Assembly (NCBI RefSeq): GCF_008831285.2
Contig: NC_045148.1
Location: 22,687,002 to 22,751,001 of the forward strand
DNA length: 64,000 nt
Reading direction: 5' to 3'
Source: Nymphaea colorata
Taxonomy: Eukaryota; Streptophyta; Magnoliopsida; Nymphaeales; Nymphaeaceae
Shown here: piece by piece, positions 46,836 to 59,332 of the stretch
Layout of the letters: every line of letters begins with the position of its first letter
Position numbering within the stretch: the stretch's first letter is position 1
Notes under the pieces: model-generated
Seen by the model: the letters and a program-made list of their open reading frames with translations, nothing else
Told to the model about the DNA's origin: nothing
Databases searched by the model: none
Made by a program: the position numbers and the translations under genes

Positions 46836-48792
46836 AGTGGACCTCTCTTTTAAACATATAATATTTATCTACTTGTGGATCCAGTGTTTTGTGATGCAGC
46901 GAGACCCCTTTTGGAATAGATTTTTCGGAAAACCAACTACATTCTTTCACCCCTAGCCACAAGTCATCCCCGTATTTTGCCACATATGTGGGTTCGATCC
47001 TCCAAGGCCTGCTAGAGCTCTCTCCTACTGGCTTGTGGCTAGATCGATTGGCTTCGGGTCAAATAAGAACAACTATCATCTACAACATCTGGAAAACGAC
47101 TACACTTAATGGCTTAAGCCGTTGTTCCCAAAAGGTACACCATTAGAGTAAGTGCGCCCGCCGGCTCTAAGCTCCGTTCCTTCGACTGAATGTTTGCATC
47201 GGATTTGAGGTTGTCTATTGCACTGACCTCCCCACACACCAAAGTGAGGCGGTGCCGTGCAGCTGAGATGGCCCTTCAAAGCCGCAAAGGATCTACAGAC
47301 TATAATTGACAAGGTAGAGTGCGGGCGTGGGCGTGGGTACGACATTTCTGCTCAAGTGTTTGGGAAATCCTAATTCCTAAAGAGGAAAAGGTAAATCCTG
47401 GACTGCAAGGGCATTGTCTCCCAATTATTGAATTTGTCGTGGCACTGAATGGGCCCAATGGAAAATCGGTGACTTATTTATTGATGGGTTTAAGAAGCTG
47501 GAGCAGCGGTAGCCATTAAAATGAAGGGATAATTTACAAAATTACTCATCTCAATCTAAATTATCTACAAAGGAAGAGAAAAATAAAATGGATAATTTTC
47601 ATTAAAAGGGCAACTATGTAAATTATTCCTTATAATTTTAGTGACTTCGATGCAGAAGCAACTCATTGAAATTTCATCACAAAAGTTGAGTGCACGTTTC
47701 TTCATTTTTCAGAGTTGACTGGTGATTTACTATTTTGCCAAAAATCGAGCCACTTTTTATAATTTGTGAAAGATTGCAGAAATATTTCAGTATGTTCCGT
47801 CCAGTTGTGCTTGTGTTTTAATGGCGCACTACAAAAAAAAGGTTTTACGAAAAATAGTTTTTTAAAAATTATTTTTTAATTAGTTTTGCAAAACAGATTT
47901 GTATGTTTGGTTATAGAATCATAACAGTTTTTCGTTTTTAATTAATTTGGTTAAACTATTTTCTTCCAAAAATAATTTTTCATAAGACTTGCACTTCTTA
48001 TCATCCAAACTCTTACCAAACAGTGTCTTATAAGGAAGAATCATTTTTTACCTCAAAAAATGAGTTTTGCCACCCAAACAACTTAAATGTGCATTCTTGT
48101 GAATATGAAATATTAATCCTGTAAGGGAGGAAATTAAGACGACACTCTTGGAGAACGATCCAAACACAAAAAATTATATGTTAAAGTTTTTTTACTTGGT
48201 ACCTGGGAGAAAAGTCGACGGATGGAATATGCCATGGGACAAAAAAAATGTTCAACCAATAGACATACAAAACCATCTGATCGAAACTAGTGGTTTTCAG
48301 CAATTATTTCTAAAATCTGACTAATTAAATGCATGTGCATTGCCGTGAAAGCTAAACAATCAAAATTAAATTACAGATATATGCCGAAAGAAAATATATA
48401 AAATGGTTGGACAGATGTCATCAGTGATAACCATTAAAAAATGCATGAAGAACCACTAAAAAATGCAGGGTGGCTTCGATGTGAATACAGGTTTATAGTC
48501 ATACTTTCAGGTATAGGTTTATTTTTCGAAAGACTTTGACTCTCTCCCCCTGTCAAATCTCTCTCTCTCTCTCTCTCTCTCAGAGAATGTTGAAGTAGCG
48601 GAGTCATTTAGATGTACATCTTTTCTTCCACATCAAAGAAAACAAAGTGGGTGACCAGTGAACAGCAATTTAAACATGTGTTGGGCATTTTCGATCTGAA
48701 TGGTTGGCAGATGCAAAAAAAAAAGATAATGCATATTGTAGAGTTTTGTATTACCTAAGGATGAGCATTCGTTTAGGTACCCTATTTCTCCC

Positions 48793-48797
<5 letters not shown>

Positions 48798-48878
<81 letters not shown>
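48798..48878. repeat. Compound (CT)n-(AT)n microsatellite, expanded copy
   Basis: Counterpart of 345-390 with a much longer AT run. Confidence 0.95.
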
Positions 48879-48879
<1 letters not shown>

Positions 48880-49902
48880 GTGAGCATCGTCTTCCTTAGT
48901 GAGACATTGATGGAAAATCATCACTTCGAATGTCTGGATGGACAATCCACCATCGGCAAAAATGAGTGTTCTTGTGGTGACTATCGCCTATGGCAACAAG
49001 CACAGATTTTCTTTTCTAATGTCATCGCAAACCCCCATGACTGCTGAGGGTTTGCCAATGTCTATGGATTTTCTTTTTTTTTGGTAGATTGTCTGAATTG
49101 GACCAAATATGCCTTAAACTGTGAAGCTGTCCCTCAGACACGGCTCAATTACTTCCAAATACTGTGAAGCTCAAACTTGGCTCGAGTTCTCAAAACTTGA
49201 ATTTGGCCCAAGCAGTTCGTTGAGGATTGGCTTGAGCTTATTTGGAAAGAAAAGGGCAGTATGGATTCATATATTTTCAATTACCATGAATTAGGAGAAT
49301 ATCATTTTCTTATTAGTTGTTCTCTTTAGGAGAATAGAGTACTCTTCTAAACAGAGTCATTACCAAACAAGCAAGAATGAACATTTTAGAAGAAAAATAC
49401 AACGTGACATTTACAACCATTAACAATTGAAAGTCCGTGATTCTGTGGTTGTTTGTACAACTAGAATGAAAGAAAGGAGAGAATTAGCAAAAAAAATTGG
49501 CAACAACGATAATGAAAAAATGAAAACATTAATTAGAAGGAAGCTATATACATTTCTATTTCATTTGGAAGACTGAGACTATGCTGGCTTATTTTTCTCT
49601 TGTGAATGACATAACCGTGCCCAATACGATTAATGGTTGACATTTTGAGTAATTTGATTCAATTGCCTTAGCGTTCTGTGCTCCATTCCTGCCTTTCTTT
49701 GACATTTAATTAATTGCAAGAAAAGGAATGGCTACCCTAACAATGAATGTCATCAATTTTTGGTGAAGAATTCAACATCAGGAGCCAAACCGAGAATTGC
49801 ACTTAATAAGAACTCAGTTAAATGTTCATAATTTTCTCCTACTGAAAGCTACACAATCGATGAAAAGATACTCATTTTAAACAGAAGAAAGAACAGTTCA
49901 AC

Positions 49903-50081
49903 CAGTGGTGGAGCCAGAATTTTTTGGGTATGGGGTACTCTTATAGAAATTCTCATTTTTGAAGGTGCACAACATATATAAATAGGTAAATAATTGTAAG
50001 AAATCTATGTAAAAATAAATAAAAATTTTGTTGTTGGCATGGGCAACTGCCCATGCCAGCATATATGTAGATCTGTTACTG
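49903..50081. mobile_element. hAT-like MITE, 179 bp, B2 copy
   Basis: Same element and flanks as 1428-1606. The left end reads CAGTGGTGGAGCC and the right end GATCTGTTACTG. Confidence 0.65.
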
Positions 50082-50886
50082 CATTCAACAGCCTTGAACC
50101 CAGGGATGAGGGAATGGGTGTGAGGTTTCAACCTCATATCAAATTACCAAAAACAGATGAAAAGAAAAAGGAGAGCCTGTGTTAGAACTACAAGATAAAT
50201 GATGAGAATTTACCTTGCGGGCCCCCCTTTGATGATGATTAAGCTTCTCCATAGATTTACCTCCGCCTCCATGGATACGTCCACAAAGATGCAACTTTAT
50301 TATCTTTTATGAAAAGCCTCTAATTGGTGGCGAGCAGTCGAATTTCTTCTGCTAAGGAAGAACGAAAAATGAAACTCAGGAGATGTACACGTACATATGA
50401 ACTGAGAAGATGTTTCCTTTTTAAATTCCGAAAATTCCTTCGCTGAAGTGCAGTAATACTTTAAATTTTGAAGCTTTAGGACTCGTTAGGCAAACAAAAC
50501 ACTATGTAATTATTTCATAAATATAAATATGCACGAAACAGTCCTACATCTGCTTCTACCCCTGCCTTCAGACCATAACGTGGAGAAACAGCCAAAAGAA
50601 GCTGGCCGCCTTAGGAACAAGGCCTTAGAGGTGCAGGCAGCAATGGCTTTCTTCCTTGTTTTGCCTCCAAGGTTCAGGATGAAGGGATTTAGAAACAGCA
50701 TTGCGGACATATGAGGTAATTTGCATGAAGCATACCTTCAAAGATGTGAGCTATATCACACTTGCCGCCCGTTTCTTTCCTTCTGCATATATGTCATCTG
50801 CTAACACGCATGAGCTATACTCCAAGAAAACGCTGCAGGCTCGTAGGAGCCAGTGCGAAGGGAAGCATTGATTCAGTGTGGGCCGA

Positions 50887-51269
50887 GAAGGCTTTTTACT
50901 AATGAATCAATATTCAAAGTCGTTCAATTCTGAATCTTTTGTTCCAGCAAAGCGTCGGAATTCTAAATTTTCATAAGGTCCCCCCGGAATTCCTTCCAGA
51001 GCCTGTTGAATAATTTTGATGGATTCCGTCATTTCGCCAATTCTTACTAAATAACGAGCTAATGAGTCTCCTTCTTTTTGCCATTGGACTTCCCAATCGA
51101 ATTCATCATAACACTCATACCGATCGACTTTACGAAGGTCCCATTGGATTCCGGAAGCTCGTAGCATTGGTCCTGATAAACCCCAATTTATGGCTTCCTC
51201 TCCCCCAATAAAACCTACCCCTTCAACTCGTTCCAAAAAGATGGGATTGCACGTAATAAGCTTTTGTAT
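50887..51269 (-). pseudogene. ndhH: Nuclear plastid DNA insertion: internal fragment of ndhH
   Basis: The minus-strand frame reads [64 protein letters not shown] and [14 protein letters not shown], which I recognise as the middle of plastid NdhH (subunit H of the thylakoid NDH complex). About 120 of roughly 393 residues are present, with neither end of the gene. Where the plastid protein normally continues DFEYRF the codon is TGA, and LITRNP has become LITCNP, both consistent with C to T changes. It sits inside the copia gag remnant of B2. B1 has 11 other bases (2410-2420) at this point and no plastid DNA. It is a dead copy and not the working gene. Confidence 0.95.
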
Positions 51270-51442
51270 CACCAGAACCGGTAGAAGAAGAACTTGAGGA
51301 GGCAGCCATTAGATCACACGCCAATACCAAGCAGCAGCAAAAAAATGAAAGACACGAGTAATGGAATGGCTCGTGCAGAAGGAAAATTTCCTAAGGATTT
51401 GGTGAGGCAATACCAGGATGAGCTTTGTCTTTTTTAAAATAA
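51270..51442 (-). pseudogene. Copia gag start, B2 copy, interrupted by plastid DNA
   Basis: The ATG and first 13 codons (serine-rich, as in B1) remain, then the frame enters the ndhH fragment in another frame and stops within about 16 codons. Confidence 0.6.
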
Positions 51443-51777
51443 GCACTGATACCATAACAGAGCAAGAGAGAAAAGGAAAGATAGGTGGGCGATACAAATT
51501 ATAGAGGTTCGGTTATTTGACCTACATCCTCTCTCTCATACCAATTTTTCATGTATTTTGGTATCAAGTTCCATTTTCTGTTATATGTTTACAGTTCTCA
51601 ACGTGACACTTATTTTTCTTAAGAAAAGATTTTCAACAGTGTATTTTCATTCAACTCTGATTTTTCATGAACGTCGGATTCATGCCCACTTGCCTCTTGT
51701 CTCTCTCTCTTTTCTTTTCCCCTTTATTTCGTCCGATTATCTCATCCGGTGTTAAATTAGTTAAGCATGTCTCAACA
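51443..51777 (-). mobile_element. Copia LTR and primer-binding site, B2 copy
   Basis: Counterpart of 2594-2926. The primer site (51443-51454) reads TGGTATCAGTGC on the minus strand, one base changed. Confidence 0.65.
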
Positions 51778-54486
51778 CGAGGGAGATTCAACTGCACGCA
51801 CACGTTTGTGCAAGCAACAAAAATTAGTCTTTTAATATTTTAGAAATTTTTTATAATGGTCTGTACATTATAATCTTTTAGTATTTTTATAATTCCTTTT
51901 TTGCCCTTTAAAAGTCTTCTTTAAAACAGACTTCATGTGCAAGTAAACTTGCAACTGGAACCAGCAACCTGGCACCAACTGTTATATTTGGATGGTTGCC
52001 ATTTAAATTTAATAACCTGGAAACTGACTGTAGTTTCTGATAGAGACATGGAAGAGATGGATCCATTTTTGTTATTAAAATCATTTACCTGCTTTGACTT
52101 TGAAGAAGAGGGTCCTTGTTATTTTCTTTGAACCCATGAACTATGCATGAATGGTTAACGTATAAAAACATGACTGCCGATAGAGATATCCATGATCAAG
52201 GATATTCATTCGACCCTTTTTTGGGTCTTCTCAATAACAAATGCCTTTTTGGGGACATTAAGCTCGTTAGACTTGTCAAGTTGTTGCATAGATAATAGTT
52301 AATCTAGAGCTAGCTTGAACTATTGTCAAGCCAATTAGTCATCTCCTCTTCCTGGTGTGTTTGGTAGTTTCGGATCTTATATCTAACGTTGATCTGAAAT
52401 TCTTTTTTTTTCCTTAATGGGACCCATAAACAAACAGTATATTTCTCACCCACAGAAAAATGAGGATTTGAGATTATTAATATATGGCCAAAACCTCAGA
52501 TTTGAACTTTGATGGAAGCATAAGCCATGGCAATGACAATGAATTAAGATGCTTCGTAAATCTTTTGAAGACTTAAACCTAGAAAAAAATACAAAAATGG
52601 GGACGAATTTATGGTGCCTTTTAATTAATTGGAGGAAGACTTCATTTTACTTCGAAATGGGAACGTAAATCGCTTTTCTTGTTTTTTGAAATTGAAGGCA
52701 AGACTTGATCTAAGACATTCAAATTTTGAGAACTTTTTCCAGTCTCCTCTTACGACCTGCTCACTACTCGGTAACAAAATTCAGACATGTTTTCCGTAAT
52801 TTTAGATATAGAAAAAACAATGGCTTATTTATAAAAAAGGATGTTGACATCATAGGCAGTTTCTGTTTAGGATCCAATTTTTCTTGGGCATAATTCAAGA
52901 AACGAGCGTCATTTTTCTGTAAGGTTTGACATGTGATTAAATGTCACCTCTTAACAAGTGAAACTTCAAACAGTAAAGTTTTGTTTTGCCTATGCAAATT
53001 ATAGTTAACTCTCTATATATATTGAAACATATTCTTGAGGGTATAGCATATCCTGCTCAGGTCCACATGCAGTCTACGACCACAAAAAGGCCGTGGGAAT
53101 GAAGGGGCCTTTAAGATATCTTCTGGTGGTGGAATGTTAATCTCCTTTTCACCCGAAGTACATCAGCTTAAGATCCTGAAATTCCAAAGGGTAAAGAATA
53201 TTTTTCAATTAAAACCAAAATGTAAACCACTAAGACCCGTCAATAGTATATTTGTGTGCACGCCCACATATGACAGTACTCTTAAACACTTTGATGGTCC
53301 AGCAATGGATGGGAGTCCTGGAATTCGTGTGCAACTCTACCTATTTTAAATGTGGTGTTCAAATAAATGAAAATGTGAACCTATCTTTCGCAGATATGTT
53401 AAACCTTGATCAGATATATATTAAATGTGCAACTGCTTACTATAGACTGAATTTTGGTGGCGAAGCGTACTTTTGTTGTTACACCATTTATTATGACATT
53501 TAATACTATATAAGTGTAGATAATTGTGGCTTAATCTGATGTACTATAATTTCCTGAACGTTTTTAAGTATTAATATTAAAATAGTAACTTTAACAAAAA
53601 GGTGATTGCGTGATAGAGAGAGAGTGTGCTTAAGATATTCAAATGGGTGCTATAGGTATTTTATTTTGCAGCTAAAATTGGCAACTTAGTTTAAGTGGAT
53701 GGCTTTAAACTGAAGGGTGAAACTTTCATAAGGCTTAAGAAGTTAAAATTAAATGCAAAGTTAAGACGGTTTTGGAAAATATTCTCAAACTACAAGGGTC
53801 GTTGCTGAGAAAGTCTCAAAGGATAAAGATACCGGGTTAGCTTAATTAAATAACAATAAAAACAATAAAAATAACAACAATAATAACAATAACAATACCA
53901 TGGATAACAAGATTTAATGAAAAGAGAGAACCAAAAAAAAAAAGAACAACAAAAGCAGACAAAGTAGGAGAAGAATGAACGCGAAGTGTGACCGAGCAAT
54001 AAGAATGAAGAAGGATTTCACAAGTTCATGTGAAGATGACATGGATGTAGCATCTTATGTGATGATGTATGCTGCCATCTGACGGTGGAAATAATGCCTC
54101 ACAAATGGACATTTAATCGTTTTCTATTTCTCGGCACCATTTTCTATTTCCTTGTGGACATTTAATTCCTCAAGCTTCCAGAGACCCATGCAGTTCATCA
54201 TTCTATTAGTCTTTGGTCGGGAGGCTGAGTTATTAGGGATGTCAATGAATCAGATTCAGATCAAATATCAGATAATGTTTCTTTACATAAATCAGATATG
54301 AAAAACAGAGAAATTTGATATCCAAATAAAAAATCAGATCAGATTCGGTATTAAAAATTGGCATCCGATTGAATTCGGATTCGGACTCAGTATCAAATAG
54401 ACACCCAATTGCATACCAGAAAAAAAAAAGATAATGGATATCTAAACCCAAATTTACAGAACCCGATCTAAATAATATATTTTATT

Positions 54487-54830
54487 CTACATTATTGTAA
54501 ATTTATAAATCTGAATCGAAATTTGAATTACCAATTTTAAATTAATACCATCTGAATGTGAAACCAATGCAAACTTCGTTGAGCACTTGGCGAGGTTTAG
54601 GCCACCTCCAGATCCACTCCAAGTGACATTTTGTTCAGTAGCCTTCTTGCTTTTATAGCTGCATTTTTTCATCAATTTCATCAACACCCATGACACCTGG
54701 TTACGTATATGGTGCATAGCCTTTAAGAAAATGACAAGTGCCCCCCACTTGTACTAGCTCCTTAGCCCACTTTTGCATCCATGGGAGCCTACGCACAAGC
54801 CTAGGCATATAACCAGCTTTGAACATCAAC
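54487..54830 (-). pseudogene. Unrecognised gene fragment, B2 copy
   Basis: Counterpart of 5673-6008, with the frame broken by a small deletion near 54716. Confidence 0.3.
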
Positions 54831-54859
54831 CCATGTCATCGATACTAAACTAAACACAT

Positions 54860-55290
54860 GAGAGAGAGAGAGAGAGCAGTTCTCAGTTACGGAAACAGGG
54901 ATGGTGAGCATATGAAGAAGGGGTAAAGTGTGTCGCAGGCCTCTTCATGAGCTTGTTGTTGCCAACTCCACCATCATCAACATCATCGTTGTCTTCTCAA
55001 AAGATTTAGTGGAGAAAGTATGACTTAGCAAATGAAAGAACAGTAGGGCCTTCTACCTCTTGGGATCTGTTATGGAAAATGAAAACGAATTCTTAAAGCT
55101 GTGCTATATTAACTTTGTTTTTTTACATCTACTGTAAAGCTATAAAATTGAATCATGGTATTCCTTGCCATGCATGAGAAATTCTATAGACGGTTGAAGG
55201 CATGATATTGTTGTAACAGAAAATACTCTTTTACGCCTGTAAAAAAATTGATTATCTACATAAAGAGTATAAATATGTGAAAGGAAGAAG
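54860..55290. repeat. Repeat D, copy 4 (in B2)
   Basis: Counterpart of 6037-6490 at the same place in the block. Confidence 0.7.
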
Positions 55291-56071
55291 AGCACGATAC
55301 TCTGTTCCATCCATTCCCAGCCTCCTTGGTTATGCCCTTTTGATTCCGTGGCAGCCCTGATTTTCTCTTATGCGTCATCTGAAACTCGCAAGATATTGCA
55401 AGGGGAGGAAAGTAGTGGTGGCAGACGAGAAGTGTTGTGCTTGTGATGATGCACAATAGGTTGACAATGGTCTATTTTTCTATAGCTCTGCCTCCTCTTT
55501 TCCCAAAAGTTCTTTATATGGCTAGATTTCTTTTGCACCGGTACAAATTGTTCCAAAAAAAATGTCAAATTGGGTGCTTCAATTTCGTTGTTATTTCTGT
55601 TGGATAGTGGTCCTTAGCCCTATCCTTCATCTCGTAACTGCAAGCCAGATTAAATTGAAAAACTGATTTCCGAAATAAAAGATTTCATTAAAAGGAAATT
55701 CAAAGCTTATTTTGTTACCATTTTCGAACCTGCCAACAATTCTCTGGCAATAATCGCTGCTGGGATTCAGGAAATCCTAGGAGGCAGACTATAAAGTCTC
55801 AGCTTATGTTCATCTGAAGGTTGATCTTTAGATTAACCTTGCGACGCCTCACAAGTGATGTAGTTAGCTTTAAAAATACTGTTCTTGCTTAAACGAGCCT
55901 TGAGTCTATCCATTTTATACCTGTCACTGGATACTTCGCTCAAGGTTTAGTGTCGAGCTCAAGCTTGGTCTTGGTTTGTTGAGTGGAGTTTGAACTGACC
56001 CTTTAAAGCACAATAGCTCGAGCAAGACAAGACATGAGCAGAGTTGGGCTCTAGCGCACTTGCGTATAAAC

Positions 56072-56314
56072 CACAACTATAATATATGCTATTGGCAATG
56101 ACTTTTACCATAGCGAATAGTCATAATGCAGTTGCCAATAAACTTATTGGCAAGTACTCTTGCCCTAGCCAACAGCTAAGGTTGCCCTTGCCCTTTACAG
56201 CACGGGGAAAAGTCTTTTGTTAGGCCCAAGGTCATTGTCAAAAACATCATTGGTAAGAACTCGTTGAGTTATTGACAATGGTAGAAGTCGTTGCTAGAAG
56301 TTCTTATTGTAGTG
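56072..56314. mobile_element. Miniature CACTA-like element, B2 copy
   Basis: Same as 7218-7464. The right end has changed from TTACAGTAGTG to TTATTGTAGTG. Confidence 0.5.
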
Positions 56315-56449
56315 ATTCCTCTACTGCTATAGGTCACCCTTTTCTTTTGAAAGCAAAACAAAATGCCACTTCTATAGCAGGTAAGCCAGTTCTTTCTAAT
56401 TTGAAAGTGGGATGGCTTCAAACAGATAATCTAGATCGATACCAACAAA

Positions 56450-59232
56450 CATAAACATAGACTATTGAAGCAAATAGATAGAGAGCCAATAAAATGGGAA
56501 TTCATAGCAAAATTTGGGGACAACAAGTCCCTAAGTACAAGAATAAACCGCAAAAACATAAATAGAAGATGAATATACAAGACAATCGCATAGTAAAACA
56601 AAAATAAAAAAAGGATGGTGTAGCACAGTCACCCAGCCGCAGACGGAGGACGGCGCCATAGCTGAATAACAAAATGGACATCCCCCTACACCAGACGAGC
56701 CACAAGATCTGGCAATGAGAAGGTGCCCCTGAAGACCCTGTTGTTGCGCTCCTCCCAAATGTGCCACCAAGAAGAAATGAGCCACAACCTCTAGACTCGC
56801 CCCCAGGAAGCAGACAGGTGGGGAGAAGGAGAAAAGAGGAAAAAAAGGCAAATGGAGGGTGGGTCTGGAAGGCTACTAACATGGGAAGGCCATGCAAAGG
56901 CAAAAACACTAACAAAGAAAGGGCAAGTAGTAAAAAGGTGGACCCAAGACTCAACTGTGTTGAGATAGAGGGGACACTGGTTAGCTAAACTGATGCCAAG
57001 GCGATGTAAGTGGTCAAAAGTGTTGATGTGACCAGCAAGAAGAAGCCAGACAAAAGTAATGGCACGAGGAGAAGGGCCTGGGGACCAAAGGGACAGGGGG
57101 TGAGAGCAACGCAACAGAAGAACCAAAAGAGGCCAGGTAGCAAGAAGAAAAAGTGAATCCATAGAAAGGTGAAAGAGGCCAAGATTGGGGTGCAACAGAA
57201 GGGAGGTCAACAAGCCGAAGGAAAAGGCGAAAGGCAAAAACCAGGTCACACCAAAAGTGGGAGGAGAGGTGTGGGAGATGAAACCATTCCAAACACTAAG
57301 GGAAGAGAGGTCAAATTTGGAACAAATGAATGGGGTGATTGGAGAATGCTCAGTTGCGAGATGCCACCATCAAGAACACAGGAAGGACTCACATGCCGGA
57401 CTAAGGTTGGTAACCCCAACACCCCCAAGAAGACGTGGAAGGGCAACCATATTCTGACATGCAAGCCAATCTGAAGGTCGATCACCATCCCAGATAAATC
57501 TACGAAAAATCCTATCAAACCTTCTCAGAACAGCCACAGGAGGTCAAAAGACTGCCAGTGCATGGAGGGGGACCGACGAAACAATGTTTAGTAAGAGTAA
57601 TACGACCAGGAAGATAAAACAGCTTTTTCTATCAACACTGAAGGTGATTCACAAGCTTCTGTTCTACTAAATTCCAAAAGGAGGAGCAGGAGGCGCCAAC
57701 ATAGTCTGAAGACCTAAGTAGTCCATGTGTAAGCCATTAACCTTACACCCAAAGCAAGCTTTCGCAAGAAGCACCGTGGCTGGATCCACGTGAATGAGAG
57801 AAAGGTGGTCTTTAGAGGAATTAATAGAAAGACCCGAGATGAGCTCAAAAACCTGAGGATGAGCCAAGTTCTCACAATATATTGGCTGAAGGCAGTGCCA
57901 ACAGGAGAAAGTTGTCAGCATATTGAAGGGTGGAGAAGGACTGTAAGTGGGGGAGTGAATGTGGCGTGAGGAAGCCAACGACCGCAGCATGATGAAATAA
58001 CGTAGAAAAGCACTCCGGCAACTAAGTTGAAAAGAAAGGCGACAACGGGCAACCCTGAGAGAGGCTGCGACCGAGACAGAAGAAATCGCCACACATCCCA
58101 TTGAAGGTGAGCAGGTCTGAAAGGAACTCCCAACTAACCGAATCAAAGGCCTTAGAGATGTCCAACTTAAGCATGAAGGAAGGAAGATGTAGACAGTATA
58201 GAGAGTGAACAACTTCATTGGCCAGGACAATCGCGTCCTGCAAACGTCGACCCATGATGAATGCAACATGGAGGGTTAATGATAGAAGACATAACAGGCG
58301 CAAGCTACAAAGATAGCATTTAGCAATAATCTTGTAAGGTGTGCCTAAGATAGAGATCGGGCGAAAGTGGCTGATGTCCATAGGGTTAGGATGCTTAGGC
58401 ACCAAGACGCAGGTGACGCGATTAAATTCCTTCTGAAAATGGATTGGAGGCAAATTTCATCAAAAAACGTAAACACATCGCGTTACAAGCCTCCCAAAGG
58501 TGCGAAAAATTCAACAGGGAAACCTCAATGCCAGACACCTTACCAAAGCTGAGGGCCCAGACAACATCTTGATTTCTTGGTGTAGGAAGGGCCGCTCAAG
58601 AGAGATCGCACAGGAGACAGAGAGGGAGGAGAGGTGAATTATGGAAGCGGGCACAAATGCAAAGATGCTTAGAATAGAATCACGAAAAAGGGCGGTCAAA
58701 GCCGGGAGAATGTCGTCACTAAGAAAAACCCCTATGGCGAATAACCATGGACTGGAGCGACGTTTGACGACACCTTCAAGGTGCGGCCAAGTGAAGAATC
58801 TAGAATTCTGATCTCCATAAGAAGCCACCCAGCTAGAACGCTGCTGCCAGTGGATGGACTCCCTAATCCCCCATTCCTGAGCCAGACACTTGAGACAAAG
58901 GAGGCGGGAAGACTGATTCGTAGAAATATCATCAAAAACTGGAGGGACAAAATCTCCTCATCCCAACCGGTCACCTCAAAATTTGCCACTACAGAAAATG
59001 TGCTTCTAGGCAAAAACCTCCCTCCAGATGGAGTGCAACTTCCACGAGCCCTGAAAGCAGCCCACCTACCATTGATGGTGCGAGCCCACCATTTAGGATG
59101 GCAGCGACAAAGGACTCATTTCGGAGCCACCAAAGCTCAAAATAAAACCTGACACGCCTAGTACCAGCCCTACCCCGAATAAGGGAAAGGAGTAGCGGAG
59201 CATGATCAAATAAGTTGTCTCGGCCCAGGAAC
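56450..59232 (-). mobile_element. LINE-A, B2 copy, cut by the assembly gap
   Basis: Contains the C-terminal tail (stop near 56632), the zinc knuckle NQCPLYLNTVESWVH (second Cys now Tyr), the YADN box at 57911-57922, CPLSPF and LDISKAFDSVSW. Everything upstream of about the endonuclease-reverse transcriptase junction is lost in the N run. It is the same insertion as in B1, carried by the duplication. Confidence 0.85.
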
Positions 59233-59332
59233 NNNNNNNNNNNNNNNNNNNNNNNNNNNNNNNNNNNNNNNNNNNNNNNNNNNNNNNNNNNNNNNNNNNN
59301 NNNNNNNNNNNNNNNNNNNNNNNNNNNNNNNN
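59233..59332. other. Assembly gap of exactly 100 N
   Basis: A run of 100 N, the conventional placeholder for a scaffold join of unknown size. It separates LINE-A of B2 from the inverted C3 block. Confidence 0.99.

Larger units (their letters stand above)
44309..48441. repeat. Block C, copy C2 (with adjoining repeat)
   Basis: 44309-44815 matches 31341-31803, and from about 44700 the sequence follows C1 (14700 onward) and the reverse of C3. It is the most diverged of the three C copies. It keeps about 0.5 kb (46844-47345) that C1 has lost but C3 retains, and it alone carries repeat D at 45497-45895. It joins B2 directly. Confidence 0.9.
48442..59232. repeat. Segmental duplication block B, copy B2
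   Basis: Direct copy of 1-10472, ending at the N gap. Private changes include the plastid ndhH insertion (50887-51269), an 85-base deletion in the LINE reverse transcriptase near 58109, a roughly 53-base difference at 55817-55870 and a longer AT microsatellite. Confidence 0.95.

Noticed and set aside
46989-47000. tRNA-like B box (GGTTCGATCC)
   Set aside because: No matching A box at the right distance and no cloverleaf could be drawn; not a tRNA or a clear SINE.
50887-51269. ndhH as a working gene
   Set aside because: Only about a third of the gene is present, with an in-frame stop and no plastid context.
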